From CAZWUZ01 sp964637655 [NCBI: uncultured bacterium] (GTDB lineage Bacteria; DAOPZR01), in assembly GCA_964637655.1 (NCBI GenBank), contig CAZWUZ010000007.1, forward strand, positions 1 to 35,610: a DNA stretch of 35,610 nt. Reading direction: 5' to 3'. Numbering within the stretch: the first letter of the stretch is position 1; every line of letters starts with the position of its first letter. The notes beneath the pieces were generated by a model. That model did not search any database and was not told where the DNA came from. It worked only from the letters and a program-made list of their open reading frames with translations. Of this stretch, positions 22,225 through 29,779 are shown in pieces. The translations under genes were made by a program, and so were the position numbers.

Positions 22225-23043
22225 GTGAAACTGATCAAGGCAGGCATTTCGATGATTCCGGCCCCTGTCGGGATACGGTTTGTCCGAGCGCAGCTCGGCC
22301 TTACTCAAGCACAACTCGCGCATGCCATCGGTGTGTCGTACGCAACGATCAACCGTTGGGAGCGTGGGAAATACGAGGCGACTAAGGCAAACCGGGAAGC
22401 ACTCGAATCCTTCTGCCGTAAAAGAAAGGTCGACTACGAAACCTTTCAGCTCGGTGCGATGCTGCTGCAGATTATCACCAACGCTGATAAGTACACCGGC
22501 GAGCACTGCCATCGCGTCGCGATTCTCGTAGAGCATGTTGCTCGTCAGATTCGTGGACTCAACGTGGACGCGCTCAAGGCGGCTGCGATTCTGCATGACA
22601 CCGGAAAGATATTCGTTGATCCGCGTCTGTTGAAGAGCAAGCGTATATATAACGCTACTGAGCGTAAGCAAATGGCCGAGCATTCACCAGCCGGAGGCGT
22701 GCTGATAGGGCTGTTGATGGTCAAGCATCCCAAAGCAGCCACGTACGTCGCTCGCCACCACGATCGCCTTACCGGCAAGCCGTCAGACCGCATGGTTCCT
22801 CGTGAGGCGCGGTTGCTGGCAGTATGCGATGTTTTCGACGCCCTGACAACCACCAGATCTTACAAGACTGCCAAGTCAGTCAAGACAGCCATTGAGATGC
22901 TCAAGGCAGACAAAGGTCTCGATCAGCAGATGGTCGCCGCCTTGGCGCGCTGCGTTCGCCGCAAGGGGTTCCTCGACCGGCTCGAGGATGACAACCATCT
23001 TTATGTTTATGATGATGCCGCATTATCTGCCATCGGCACATAA
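22225..23043 (+). CDS. XRE helix-turn-helix fused to an HD-GYP-like phosphohydrolase domain
   Basis: Residues 15-66 are an XRE/Cro helix-turn-helix (LGLTQAQLAHAIGVSYATIN, then RWERGKYEA). Residues 75-235 are an HD-GYP-type domain with His94/His96, the HDTGK pair (His124, Asp125), His153 in EHSPAGG, HHD (His178, His179) and CDVFDALTTTRSY. The diagnostic GYP is replaced: HHDRLTGKPSD follows the double His. HD-GYP enzymes normally hydrolyse cyclic dinucleotides such as c-di-GMP. The metal residues suggest an active phosphohydrolase, but the altered substrate loop makes c-di-GMP uncertain. The start is a GTG with GGAGGAG four bases upstream. The 272-residue protein could be a nucleotide-responsive regulator. 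It is divergent from the two phosphoesterase genes and is likely to bind the dyads between them. Confidence 0.85.
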   Translation: MKLIKAGISMIPAPVGIRFVRAQLGLTQAQLAHAIGVSYATINRWERGKYEATKANREALESFCRKRKVDYETFQLGAMLLQIITNADKYTGEHCHRVAILVEHVARQIRGLNVDALKAAAILHDTGKIFVDPRLLKSKRIYNATERKQMAEHSPAGGVLIGLLMVKHPKAATYVARHHDRLTGKPSDRMVPREARLLAVCDVFDALTTTRSYKTAKSVKTAIEMLKADKGLDQQMVAALARCVRRKGFLDRLEDDNHLYVYDDAALSAIGT

Positions 23044-23086
23044 TCAAGGCAACGTTTTGCACAGTGATTTCGCTGTCAAAAAGGGC

Positions 23087-23118
23087 AAAAAAAAGCGCCC
23101 GATTTAGCCGTCGGCGCC
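23087..23118 (-). terminator. Intrinsic terminator for the leftward PBECR4-like gene
   Basis: On the minus strand GGCGCCGA, an 8-base loop and TCGGGCGC form a 7-bp GC-rich stem with one bulged G, followed directly by eight T residues (23094-23087). It lies about 80 bases past the stop at 23196. The rest of the 152-base gap shows only a 6-bp hairpin near 23125-23145 with no T-run. Confidence 0.65.
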
Positions 23119-23195
23119 GCGGCCCTGGTTGGGCTTTCAACCAACCTATACCTATTTGTGATCCGTAGACATCCTACCTCATTTATCGGATTTTG

Positions 23196-23924
23196 TCAAG
23201 AAAAACTTAGTGTTTTTGTATCTATCATTTGTTGAGCAGTCTTGTGTTTTTCAACCACTTTCTCATCTATCTTGTTCTGTGAATTGATGGTTATAGATTT
23301 CCTGCTTTTCCCCACTATCCTAAGAGCAACCCTATGGAGAATTACATCACCGTTGAAGTCGATGAGACGCCGTATGAAGAAAAAATCCGCTCTAACAAGC
23401 GGAGGATAGAGATTGTTGCCTTGAAATACATAAGTCGGTGTGTGTATCGTATTGAATATCAGTAAAAAAGTATGTAATTTGCTCGCGTGTTTTTTTGCAC
23501 AACCGCTATTATCATCCCGGAATGTCCGTGTTGCAAAATCTTGATTGTATATAATCATATTTCTGAACGCCGTATTGATTCCTTTCTCATACTGCTCGAT
23601 CCCTAACAAATGAGGAATATTTAGTGTGTCCAACTTTATAAAATATGAGTTTCCGTCAAGGGTCATTCTCCTGATTTTTTGGCCAAAGCTAATGACAAGA
23701 GGAACGAGAATTCTAACTGGAAATTTATACCTGTAGAGAAAGTAGTCCTGTGAGTTCTCAAGAATCTTCTCAATTTGAACGTAGAGTTCTTCCTCGTATT
23801 CGAAAAACAACCTGTTGATCGGGGAAACCTTTTCATAAGTTTGTTGCTTTATACGAATATCTCGAGCGAATGATGTTGCTTCGGCCGTTTCCAGTAGCTT
23901 TTCCACGTGAACTTTTATCATCAT
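23196..23924 (-). CDS. PBECR4-like nuclease-domain protein (tentative)
   Basis: A 242-residue, Lys/Ile/Phe-rich protein. The segment YFIKLDTLNIPHLLGIEQYE resembles the conserved F-x-F/L...N-hPHLLGI core of PBECR domains (phage Barnase-EndoU-ColicinE5/D-RelE-like nucleases), especially PBECR4, and the downstream RADFFFI and VALRIVGKSRKSITI segments fit the beta strands of that fold. This is from memory of the family and needs a profile search. Such proteins occur on phages and conjugative elements and are thought to act in conflicts between elements. Two ATGs (23924, 23921) follow GAGG; the second has the better spacing. The gene is the most AT-rich in the window, unlike its neighbours, so it may have arrived separately. 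Confidence 0.6.
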   Translation of the reverse strand: MMIKVHVEKLLETAEATSFARDIRIKQQTYEKVSPINRLFFEYEEELYVQIEKILENSQDYFLYRYKFPVRILVPLVISFGQKIRRMTLDGNSYFIKLDTLNIPHLLGIEQYEKGINTAFRNMIIYNQDFATRTFRDDNSGCAKKHASKLHTFLLIFNTIHTPTYVFQGNNLYPPLVRADFFFIRRLIDFNGDVILHRVALRIVGKSRKSITINSQNKIDEKVVEKHKTAQQMIDTKTLSFS

Positions 23925-24124
23925 TATACCTCGCATTTCGCATAATTGAATGCATATATTATATATCCGATGCGGATTCAATAATAATCTGCGGTGCTAC
24001 TATTTCCCTTTGTCAATATCCATGAACACCAATCTGTCCTAGTCCGAACGTTTCGTTATTGTCTCACAAACCCTGCCAGCTGCATCGGCACAGACAGCGA
24101 GACACGATACCCAGCTAAATCCAC

Positions 24125-24206
24125 TTATGCCGGTTCCACAATTTCATCAATTAGACCATATTCCAGCTGCCTGCTCCGCCGTCAGCCACCGGTTGCGATC
24201 TTGTAG
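24125..24206 (-). pseudogene. Frameshifted remnant of a ClpP-like protease C-terminus
   Basis: Read on the minus strand, one frame gives DRNRWLTAEQA and the next gives EYGLIDEIVEPA followed by a stop. Joined, they match the C-terminal region of ClpP and closely parallel DRNRWMTAKEALAYGLIDEI in the intact clpP of this element at 32667-33332. A single extra G in CAGCTG explains the shift. No N-terminal part is found nearby, so this is a decayed fragment, probably of a second or older clpP copy. It shares the stretch CCACCGGTTGCGATC with the intact gene. The flanking bases 23925-24124 contain no other gene that I can see. Confidence 0.75.
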
Positions 24207-24213
24207 AGCGCAT

Positions 24214-24438
24214 CTAATTATGGCACACGAAACGGAAAAAAGGGGGGAACACTTTTCCGTTCAGCGACACAGTGATATGACCCTGGTTTTGTAACCAGGT
24301 TCCCACCGCCATCCGCCACGCGGCTTGTACGGTCTTCTTGCTGGGTTTCCTGCCCTTTTCCACCATGACCGCCATTATATCAGCCGCCATCCCGGCAAGC
24401 AAGCGGAAAATCGGCTCGCGCTGGTGCCGTAAGTACAC
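24214..24438 (-). CDS. Small hypothetical protein
   Basis: A 74-residue frame with GTG start, not recognised. It has a helical, amphipathic N-terminal half (FRLLAGMAADIMAVMVEKGR) and a basic middle. No ribosome site is seen before the start. It ends next to the clpP remnant, and a 7-bp hairpin (CCTGGTT-TTGT-AACCAGG, 24282-24299) lies inside it. It could be a real small gene, a decayed one, or chance. Confidence 0.3.
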   Translation of the reverse strand: MYLRHQREPIFRLLAGMAADIMAVMVEKGRKPSKKTVQAAWRMAVGTWLQNQGHITVSLNGKVFPPFFRFVCHN

Positions 24439-24502
24439 AGGACTAAATTCTCACGTATCGCCCCCGGGGATGTCATTCCATCATGCAGGCTGATATAACG
24501 AC

Positions 24503-24531
24503 TTGCCTGTCAGAATATTGTGTGGTATTAT
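24503..24531 (+). promoter_or_regulatory. Promoter for the duplicated-module membrane protein
   Basis: TTGCCT at 24503-24508 and TATTAT at 24526-24531 are spaced by 17 bases. The leader to the ATG at 24682 would be about 145 bases. Nothing else is evident in 24439-24681. Confidence 0.5.
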
Positions 24532-24681
24532 AATCGCGGCAGTAGATATTGGGTATATTATGAATAGAGGCGATTTGCAATAGCCTCCTTGGGTGTATGT
24601 TGCAGTTGAATCAACAAACTCCGGCGCCTATTATGGTCGACATCCTCGGCCATGTGCGTAGGCGACCAACGAGGTTGGAAA

Positions 24682-26988
24682 ATGACTTCAGAAATGTCCT
24701 CCCGACGCACTAATGGCAGCCGTTTCCCCCTGTGGATTGTGTCGGCAATCTGCGCAGCGGCATATTGCCTGTGCTTCTTTCTTCCGTGGCTGGACTGCTC
24801 GTACAAAGGATCTACTGACTATATCATTGACGCTCAGCGCGTGATCAGCGGGAGTGTCAGTGGCTACGATTTGGCTAGCGGCTACACTCTGACAAAAGTA
24901 GATACTGCCAGAAATCCAATGAATCATCGCGATCAAGGTTCCGAGACAATTCTGGTCAAGTATTCTTCCAACAATATCGTGTGGGTTGTTCTAATCCTGG
25001 GATGTTGTTGTGTGCTTTTGAGTTTGCTTCAGGGAGTGTCGAGCAACAGGTTATTCCCGACATTATGCGGCATCATCGCAGCGATTCTGCTCTTAGGCGT
25101 ATTGTATCTTAACCAGTACTCTACATCTCTCGAGATCCGTCACGATAATATGCTTAGCAGGGAAAACTGGAACAACATCGTCGCTGATGCGTCATTATCC
25201 TATGGGGCCTATTTCGGCATACTCGCTAATATTTCGATATTTGCTTTGAATGGACTATTGTTATTATCCGGTCGCCGGAGACGGCAGCACGATACTTGCA
25301 CGGTAACTAATACTAGCAATCACACTATGCCGGCTTCCTGGACTCCATTCAAAGGACTCACCAGTGGATTATACTTACTTGTGGTGTTCTGTTTCATAAT
25401 GCCGTTCTTCAACATCAAGTGTGGTAATGCCGATGTCATGACAATTAGCGGGACGCAATTGCTTTTAGGAGCCGACTATCAGGAATCCGGTGGAATGTTC
25501 ACGCGGGGACAAACCCGGCATATCCCCCCCGATACCTCGGCTGTACTTGCGTTCATATTTATTATCCTTGGTGCTGTATTGGTATGGCTGCCTCGCAAGA
25601 TTGGCAATATCACCTCGCTTCTCACAGGCCTTTTGGCCGTCATTATGCTGTTTGCGCTAAAACTCGTCAACAACAATGCCATATCCAGTCAAGGGCAGGG
25701 TATGCTCACTCTGCAAGCACTTGCCGGTTACTATTGCACTGTAGCGGGTGTTGTCGCTGCTTGCATTGCCAATATTGTGCAACTGATTTTCAGTGGAGCA
25801 ATTTCTCGATATGAAGTCGAGAGAGCGAGTAATTCCCACACCTCCGATCATGGTCGCAGTCAGGAGGATGATGCCATTTTCAATTCGAGGCATTCGGAAT
25901 ATTCACAAACATATACTGGCACAGCAACAGTGGCAGACAGGTTCTCTAACATAATGTATCAGATAGATCCCAACGGAAAGTTAGCTGTTCAGGCAAAGCA
26001 TTTGTGGCAGTCCTATGTATTCCGCTTCGGACGTTTGGCAAGTTCACCGGCGACATTTTTCGTAGAGTTGGGTTCTCCCTCTTTCCTCGGCGATGCCGTC
26101 AGATTTGCCGTTGTAACCGTAGCAATTACCATCTTCATCGCTATGTTCTTCATGCCGTTGTATGTGTCTGGAAGTTCGCATTTTGTCAGCTACATAACAT
26201 TGCTCATCATGCAGATAATCGGATTTGCCATGTTGTGGGGAGCATCCATAATTTTCTCTCTGATCTTGTCGGCGGCACAAAACAAGAGTTTGTCATTGAC
26301 AGCAATGATGTCAATCGCATGCTATGCGACATTGGCATGCCCATTGGCCGCTTTGCACCCCTTGCTTTGGCTTATCGCAGGCGCCGCCGGCGTCGTTATC
26401 ACTGTGCTGGCTTTCCGGAGTATGAATTCCGCAACTGTCCACGCATCTGTATCGTCTTCCGCAGTTCCAGTCATGACTGAAGCCGTGCCATCCTCTGCTG
26501 ACAGTCATCAGTCTGATGCTTCCGGCGTCGGGCACGCGGAAGCACACCTGCAACAACCACAGCCAACAACGAGCATCATCACAGCCGATGCGCCGGCCGG
26601 CTCAACTATCACGGTCGAATCAGCGACACCCGCTTTCGCGCCTGTTTCCATCACAGATCAATCCCCTCTGCCCCAAATCATCGATCCAAGGCAGCTTATC
26701 TTTGATAATCATTTGACTGACCTCGCGTTGGCGTATCTCTCATGGGCGCGCGAGCAGACTGATGATAAGGCTCGGATATTCGGTGAGAAAATGGCTATAG
26801 TCGGCAATGATGAGCTTGCATATGACCCGGTTGAGGTTGAGCGCAGTATTCATTCAGATTCCAACACAAGCCCTTTGATCCTGTTGGGAATTTTGCTGTT
26901 CTGTCACACGAAGATCCGACCATTCGACAATTACAACGATCTTGCGGGCCGGCTTGTCTCTCGCATTTCTAACACATCAAAACCATAG
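24682..26988 (+). CDS. Multi-pass membrane protein with an internally duplicated module
   Basis: A 768-residue protein of unknown function. Two copies of a four-helix module are visible. The first (about 10-205) has a membrane segment ending in FFLPWLDCSYKG, then SGYDLASGY, then three more membrane segments. The second (about 215-380) has VVFCFIMPFFNIKCG, then ISGTQLLLG, then three more. Each module thus has a P-[WF]-hx-Cys motif and an SGxxL motif in its first extracytoplasmic loop. A third membrane region with four or five segments (about 470-580) loosely recalls Yip1-family proteins. A Ser/Thr/Ala/Pro-rich linker and a soluble C-terminal domain of about 100 residues end the protein. The ATG at 24682 has GAGG seven bases upstream. 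It converges on the exported-protein operon and is the only rightward gene in this half of the element apart from XRE-HD. Confidence 0.82.
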   Translation: MTSEMSSRRTNGSRFPLWIVSAICAAAYCLCFFLPWLDCSYKGSTDYIIDAQRVISGSVSGYDLASGYTLTKVDTARNPMNHRDQGSETILVKYSSNNIVWVVLILGCCCVLLSLLQGVSSNRLFPTLCGIIAAILLLGVLYLNQYSTSLEIRHDNMLSRENWNNIVADASLSYGAYFGILANISIFALNGLLLLSGRRRRQHDTCTVTNTSNHTMPASWTPFKGLTSGLYLLVVFCFIMPFFNIKCGNADVMTISGTQLLLGADYQESGGMFTRGQTRHIPPDTSAVLAFIFIILGAVLVWLPRKIGNITSLLTGLLAVIMLFALKLVNNNAISSQGQGMLTLQALAGYYCTVAGVVAACIANIVQLIFSGAISRYEVERASNSHTSDHGRSQEDDAIFNSRHSEYSQTYTGTATVADRFSNIMYQIDPNGKLAVQAKHLWQSYVFRFGRLASSPATFFVELGSPSFLGDAVRFAVVTVAITIFIAMFFMPLYVSGSSHFVSYITLLIMQIIGFAMLWGASIIFSLILSAAQNKSLSLTAMMSIACYATLACPLAALHPLLWLIAGAAGVVITVLAFRSMNSATVHASVSSSAVPVMTEAVPSSADSHQSDASGVGHAEAHLQQPQPTTSIITADAPAGSTITVESATPAFAPVSITDQSPLPQIIDPRQLIFDNHLTDLALAYLSWAREQTDDKARIFGEKMAIVGNDELAYDPVEVERSIHSDSNTSPLILLGILLFCHTKIRPFDNYNDLAGRLVSRISNTSKP

Positions 26989-27034
26989 GCGACGGAAGCC
27001 GACGCCCAAGTCGCGTACTTCTAATGGCGATTGC

Positions 27035-27631
27035 TCACTCCGGCGGATGCATGGACCATATGCATGCATCGATCCTTCCGCGTTCGCTTGCCGATCGCAC
27101 TTCCAACGCTCCAGGCGCTATGCTGTATACCAATTGATAGCAATCGTCCGGCATATTCCATCGTTCATATTTCGGAGCGCCAAGTACGCTCCGTGCGCTT
27201 GAAATACTGTCGCCCACCTTGACACCGAACACTTTCCAACCATCTCGAAACGCAATTAGCACCACACAATGTTCCTCTGGTGTCGCGCCAAACGATACTC
27301 CTTGCTCCTCACACACATAGTATTCAAGCCCCTCGAAGTCCATTGACCTTCCACGCCACTTACGTTTCACTTCATCAATCGACATTCCCAGATATATTTC
27401 CAAGCCCTGCCAGACTCCCTTTCCATCAAAGTCCTTTCGTTCAGCAGTAGATGTAATCGTCCGCACCGGTTGCTCTCGTTCTACCATTGGGAGATTTTCA
27501 TGATTATCACTGCCTGTTTGTTGGCTCGCGACAACAACAGGGGTTCGTTCCCCTTTCACAATAACGACATATGTCAAGGCAACACTGAGAATCAAGACAA
27601 TAACCACTAACGCCGCAATCAATGCCTTCAT
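27035..27631 (-). CDS. Membrane-anchored hypothetical protein with paired BamE-like motifs
   Basis: A 198-residue protein with an N-terminal membrane anchor (residues 3-25, ALIAALVVIVLILSVALTYV) and a soluble domain facing outward. Two motifs of the form G-hS-xx-eV/aR-xx-hG occur, GLEIYLGMSIDEVKRKW (76-92) and VKVGDSISSARSVLGAP (137-153), a pattern seen in BamE/SmpA-like and related envelope domains. The first has lost its final Gly. Three Cys residues are present in the soluble part. The ATG at 27631 lies six bases after GGAGG. It is the last gene of a four-gene leftward operon whose members all carry export signals. Confidence 0.75.
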   Translation of the reverse strand: MKALIAALVVIVLILSVALTYVVIVKGERTPVVVASQQTGSDNHENLPMVEREQPVRTITSTAERKDFDGKGVWQGLEIYLGMSIDEVKRKWRGRSMDFEGLEYYVCEEQGVSFGATPEEHCVVLIAFRDGWKVFGVKVGDSISSARSVLGAPKYERWNMPDDCYQLVYSIAPGALEVRSASERGRIDACIWSMHPPE

Positions 27632-27668
27632 AGTCATCCTCCCGCTTTATCCCAAAGTCACTGGTTGA

Positions 27669-29291
27669 TCATATTGAATTCCCATCGTCCGACACATATT
27701 CTTCCCCATTCCATCGCAACTCCGAAAAGTATCCTGAATTCAACGCCCACACAATCATCAATCCATCATTGTTGACCAGTGACTGAATACTGGAATATTC
27801 GCCATCCCAGTAATAGACTTTGCGATAGTCGCCACCTGTTTGTCGCTCATATACCGCAATGAAACTACGGTATGCTCCCCCCTCGTGCTCGGGATTGAGC
27901 AATCCCGAGATTGCAATTTCTGGCCGGTCATTACCGTTGAAGTCACCCTGAAGCAAGAAGCGCGCCGGGAGTTCTTCAGCCTGTCTCCGAACCCAAGCGT
28001 ATCCTGTTTCCGTTCGGGAGATACGCGATTTGATCTTATCCATATCAGCCACTTCCAGCACTCTTGCGTTGGGATACTGTGGCATCTGCTCCCGTAGCAG
28101 GAGGTTGACCCCATTATTTCCAAAGTATGATGCGTCTTCTGCCGCAGATGTCAAAACGTCAGAAGTCAATTGACCAGTATCACGTGACGAGCTGCCAACT
28201 GCCGATTTTTTCAGGTTTATAGCCAGACAGAAATGTGTCATATATGCTGGGTCAGTCGGGCAAGTATTTTCAAGAAAACATGCATATATTAGCATGCCGA
28301 CGTTGGCAATCATTGGTTCAACATATGCCGTTGGTCCGAGCATGCGTACGTTGCATATAGGTCCATATCCCAAATCAGATCCATCCTTCAAGCATCTTAC
28401 TTTCGCAAACGTCGGTGTTCCATATTCTCCCGTTCGAAATTCCTCCATCAAGTACTCGGCGATCCTCCGGCCTTCCTTGCTAATTGTCATCCTGCCAACG
28501 ATCGCTCCACTTACATCACGGGAGATGACAAATTGGCAAGGAAGATCCTCTGCCTGATTTTGTATCGTTCCATCCCACACACCGAGTAACATATCATCAT
28601 CTGCAACTATTTCCTGCACTTCGCTAGATGCTATCCGTTTTGACCATTCCGCAACCTTCCATTCATAATCACTGCCATAAGGATGCAGTTCAAACGTCAT
28701 TATTTCACGGCGATATATCACGATTCTGCGGCCCGGCACACCCCGCGCCGGATGTCTTCTCAGCATTTCAGCATATTGATCTTCGGATAGATTTACTATA
28801 TTATGCCTGCGAATGAAATCTGCATCCCCGTATCCCTCAGGATTCTGATAGATGTGCAGTATGCTAACCTCGGCCCTGATTTTGTCCGCTCCATATTCCT
28901 TGACGTCAATCCAGGTATCTTGGTCGAATATTCGGTATGCATCATGTTCCATGTCAACATACCACCTGCCATTTCGTACAGGCTCTGATTCCATTTCATT
29001 CTTCCAGGCCGTCAACTCATTGCCACACAACACCGCTTCAAGATTGAACTCAATCTGCCGTGCTTGTGTATCACTCAGCGTCTGCTTCCAATCCGTACGC
29101 ACTTGAGCAAGGACCCCGCTAAGTCCTATGTAGTTTATCGCGGATAATCCAACAATACGCTCAGCATGGTGTTCCGAATATACATCTGCGTTTCCAACAT
29201 CTCGCTGTGCGGATGCTTCCATATACGATTCCGCGCCGGCAGCTCCTGGCGCAATCAACGCCAATATAATCGCACACATTGCAATATTCAT
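27669..29291 (-). CDS. Exported hypothetical protein with FG-GAP-like C-terminus
   Basis: A 540-residue protein with a Sec signal peptide (hydrophobic residues 5-19, cleavage after AGA near residue 20). The N-terminal 220 residues are not recognised. At 235-270 a LLGVWDGTI...FVISRD segment resembles the GTWKG-type beta domain of the lipoprotein encoded by the next gene upstream. Near the end, GDFNGNDRPEIAISG (449-463) is a Ca-binding, FG-GAP/VCBS-like loop, as in beta-propeller or adhesin-type proteins. AAGGAGAG lies five bases before the ATG. It stands 50 bases after the lipoprotein gene and 37 before the membrane-anchored gene. Its role is unknown, probably at the cell surface or periplasm. 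Confidence 0.78.
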   Translation of the reverse strand: MNIAMCAIILALIAPGAAGAESYMEASAQRDVGNADVYSEHHAERIVGLSAINYIGLSGVLAQVRTDWKQTLSDTQARQIEFNLEAVLCGNELTAWKNEMESEPVRNGRWYVDMEHDAYRIFDQDTWIDVKEYGADKIRAEVSILHIYQNPEGYGDADFIRRHNIVNLSEDQYAEMLRRHPARGVPGRRIVIYRREIMTFELHPYGSDYEWKVAEWSKRIASSEVQEIVADDDMLLGVWDGTIQNQAEDLPCQFVISRDVSGAIVGRMTISKEGRRIAEYLMEEFRTGEYGTPTFAKVRCLKDGSDLGYGPICNVRMLGPTAYVEPMIANVGMLIYACFLENTCPTDPAYMTHFCLAINLKKSAVGSSSRDTGQLTSDVLTSAAEDASYFGNNGVNLLLREQMPQYPNARVLEVADMDKIKSRISRTETGYAWVRRQAEELPARFLLQGDFNGNDRPEIAISGLLNPEHEGGAYRSFIAVYERQTGGDYRKVYYWDGEYSSIQSLVNNDGLMIVWALNSGYFSELRWNGEEYVSDDGNSI

Positions 29292-29341
29292 GTTATCTCT
29301 CCTTGCTACTCATCGTATTCGAGTGTCGTCTCGCTTCTATC

Positions 29342-29770
29342 TCATGAATCACTGGCACTGCGGGTCAAATGTATCGTTCCACCATCTCCTTCTGCACGCC
29401 ATTCTCCGGACAGTTTGTTGCCGTCAATTTTCAAGCGTCCCGACTTTATATACCATCTATGCATTCCAGTAATCCTTTGGCTTGTCACGCGACCTTCTTC
29501 AAATACGAAATCCCCGTCGACAATTTGTCCAGTGAGTGTCATTACACCAAAATCATTGCCCGTTTCAATTCGAGTCGTTCCAATCAATCTATCGCCATCC
29601 TGACGTAGCATCATCCAATAATTGTATGGACTTCGATCACTATTTGTCGGCTGTAGCAGTATTCCCTTCCATGTTCCTGATACATTATATGTTCTTTCGC
29701 TCTGGGTAACTGTCGCACATCCGTACAGCAATATTGCAATCTGCATCGCGATTCCGAATAGCGCTTTCAC
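29342..29770 (-). CDS. Small putative lipoprotein with beta-rich domain
   Basis: A 142-residue protein. The N-terminus is a lipoprotein-type signal ending LLYGC, with Cys18 as the probable lipidated residue; Tyr at position -2 is atypical. The mature part is beta-rich and starts with SGTWKGILL and ends with DGNKLSGEWRAEGDGGTIHL, a pattern of small lipocalin-like or META-like domains that measure W/G-rich strands. The start is a GTG with GGGGG five bases upstream. It lies only ten bases after the 765-residue exported protein gene, so the two are co-translated. The related GVWDG segment in the next gene hints at a shared ligand or partner. Confidence 0.75.
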   Translation of the reverse strand: MKALFGIAMQIAILLYGCATVTQSERTYNVSGTWKGILLQPTNSDRSPYNYWMMLRQDGDRLIGTTRIETGNDFGVMTLTGQIVDGDFVFEEGRVTSQRITGMHRWYIKSGRLKIDGNKLSGEWRAEGDGGTIHLTRSASDS

Positions 29771-29779
29771 TGGTTCCCC

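Noticed and set aside
20441-23043. A retron, since a debranching-type enzyme is present.
   Set aside because: No reverse transcriptase motif (YADD) and no msr/msd-like structure was found near the gene.
24282-24299. A 7-bp hairpin (CCTGGTT-TTGT-AACCAGG) as a terminator.
   Set aside because: No T-run follows on either strand and it lies inside a possible small gene.
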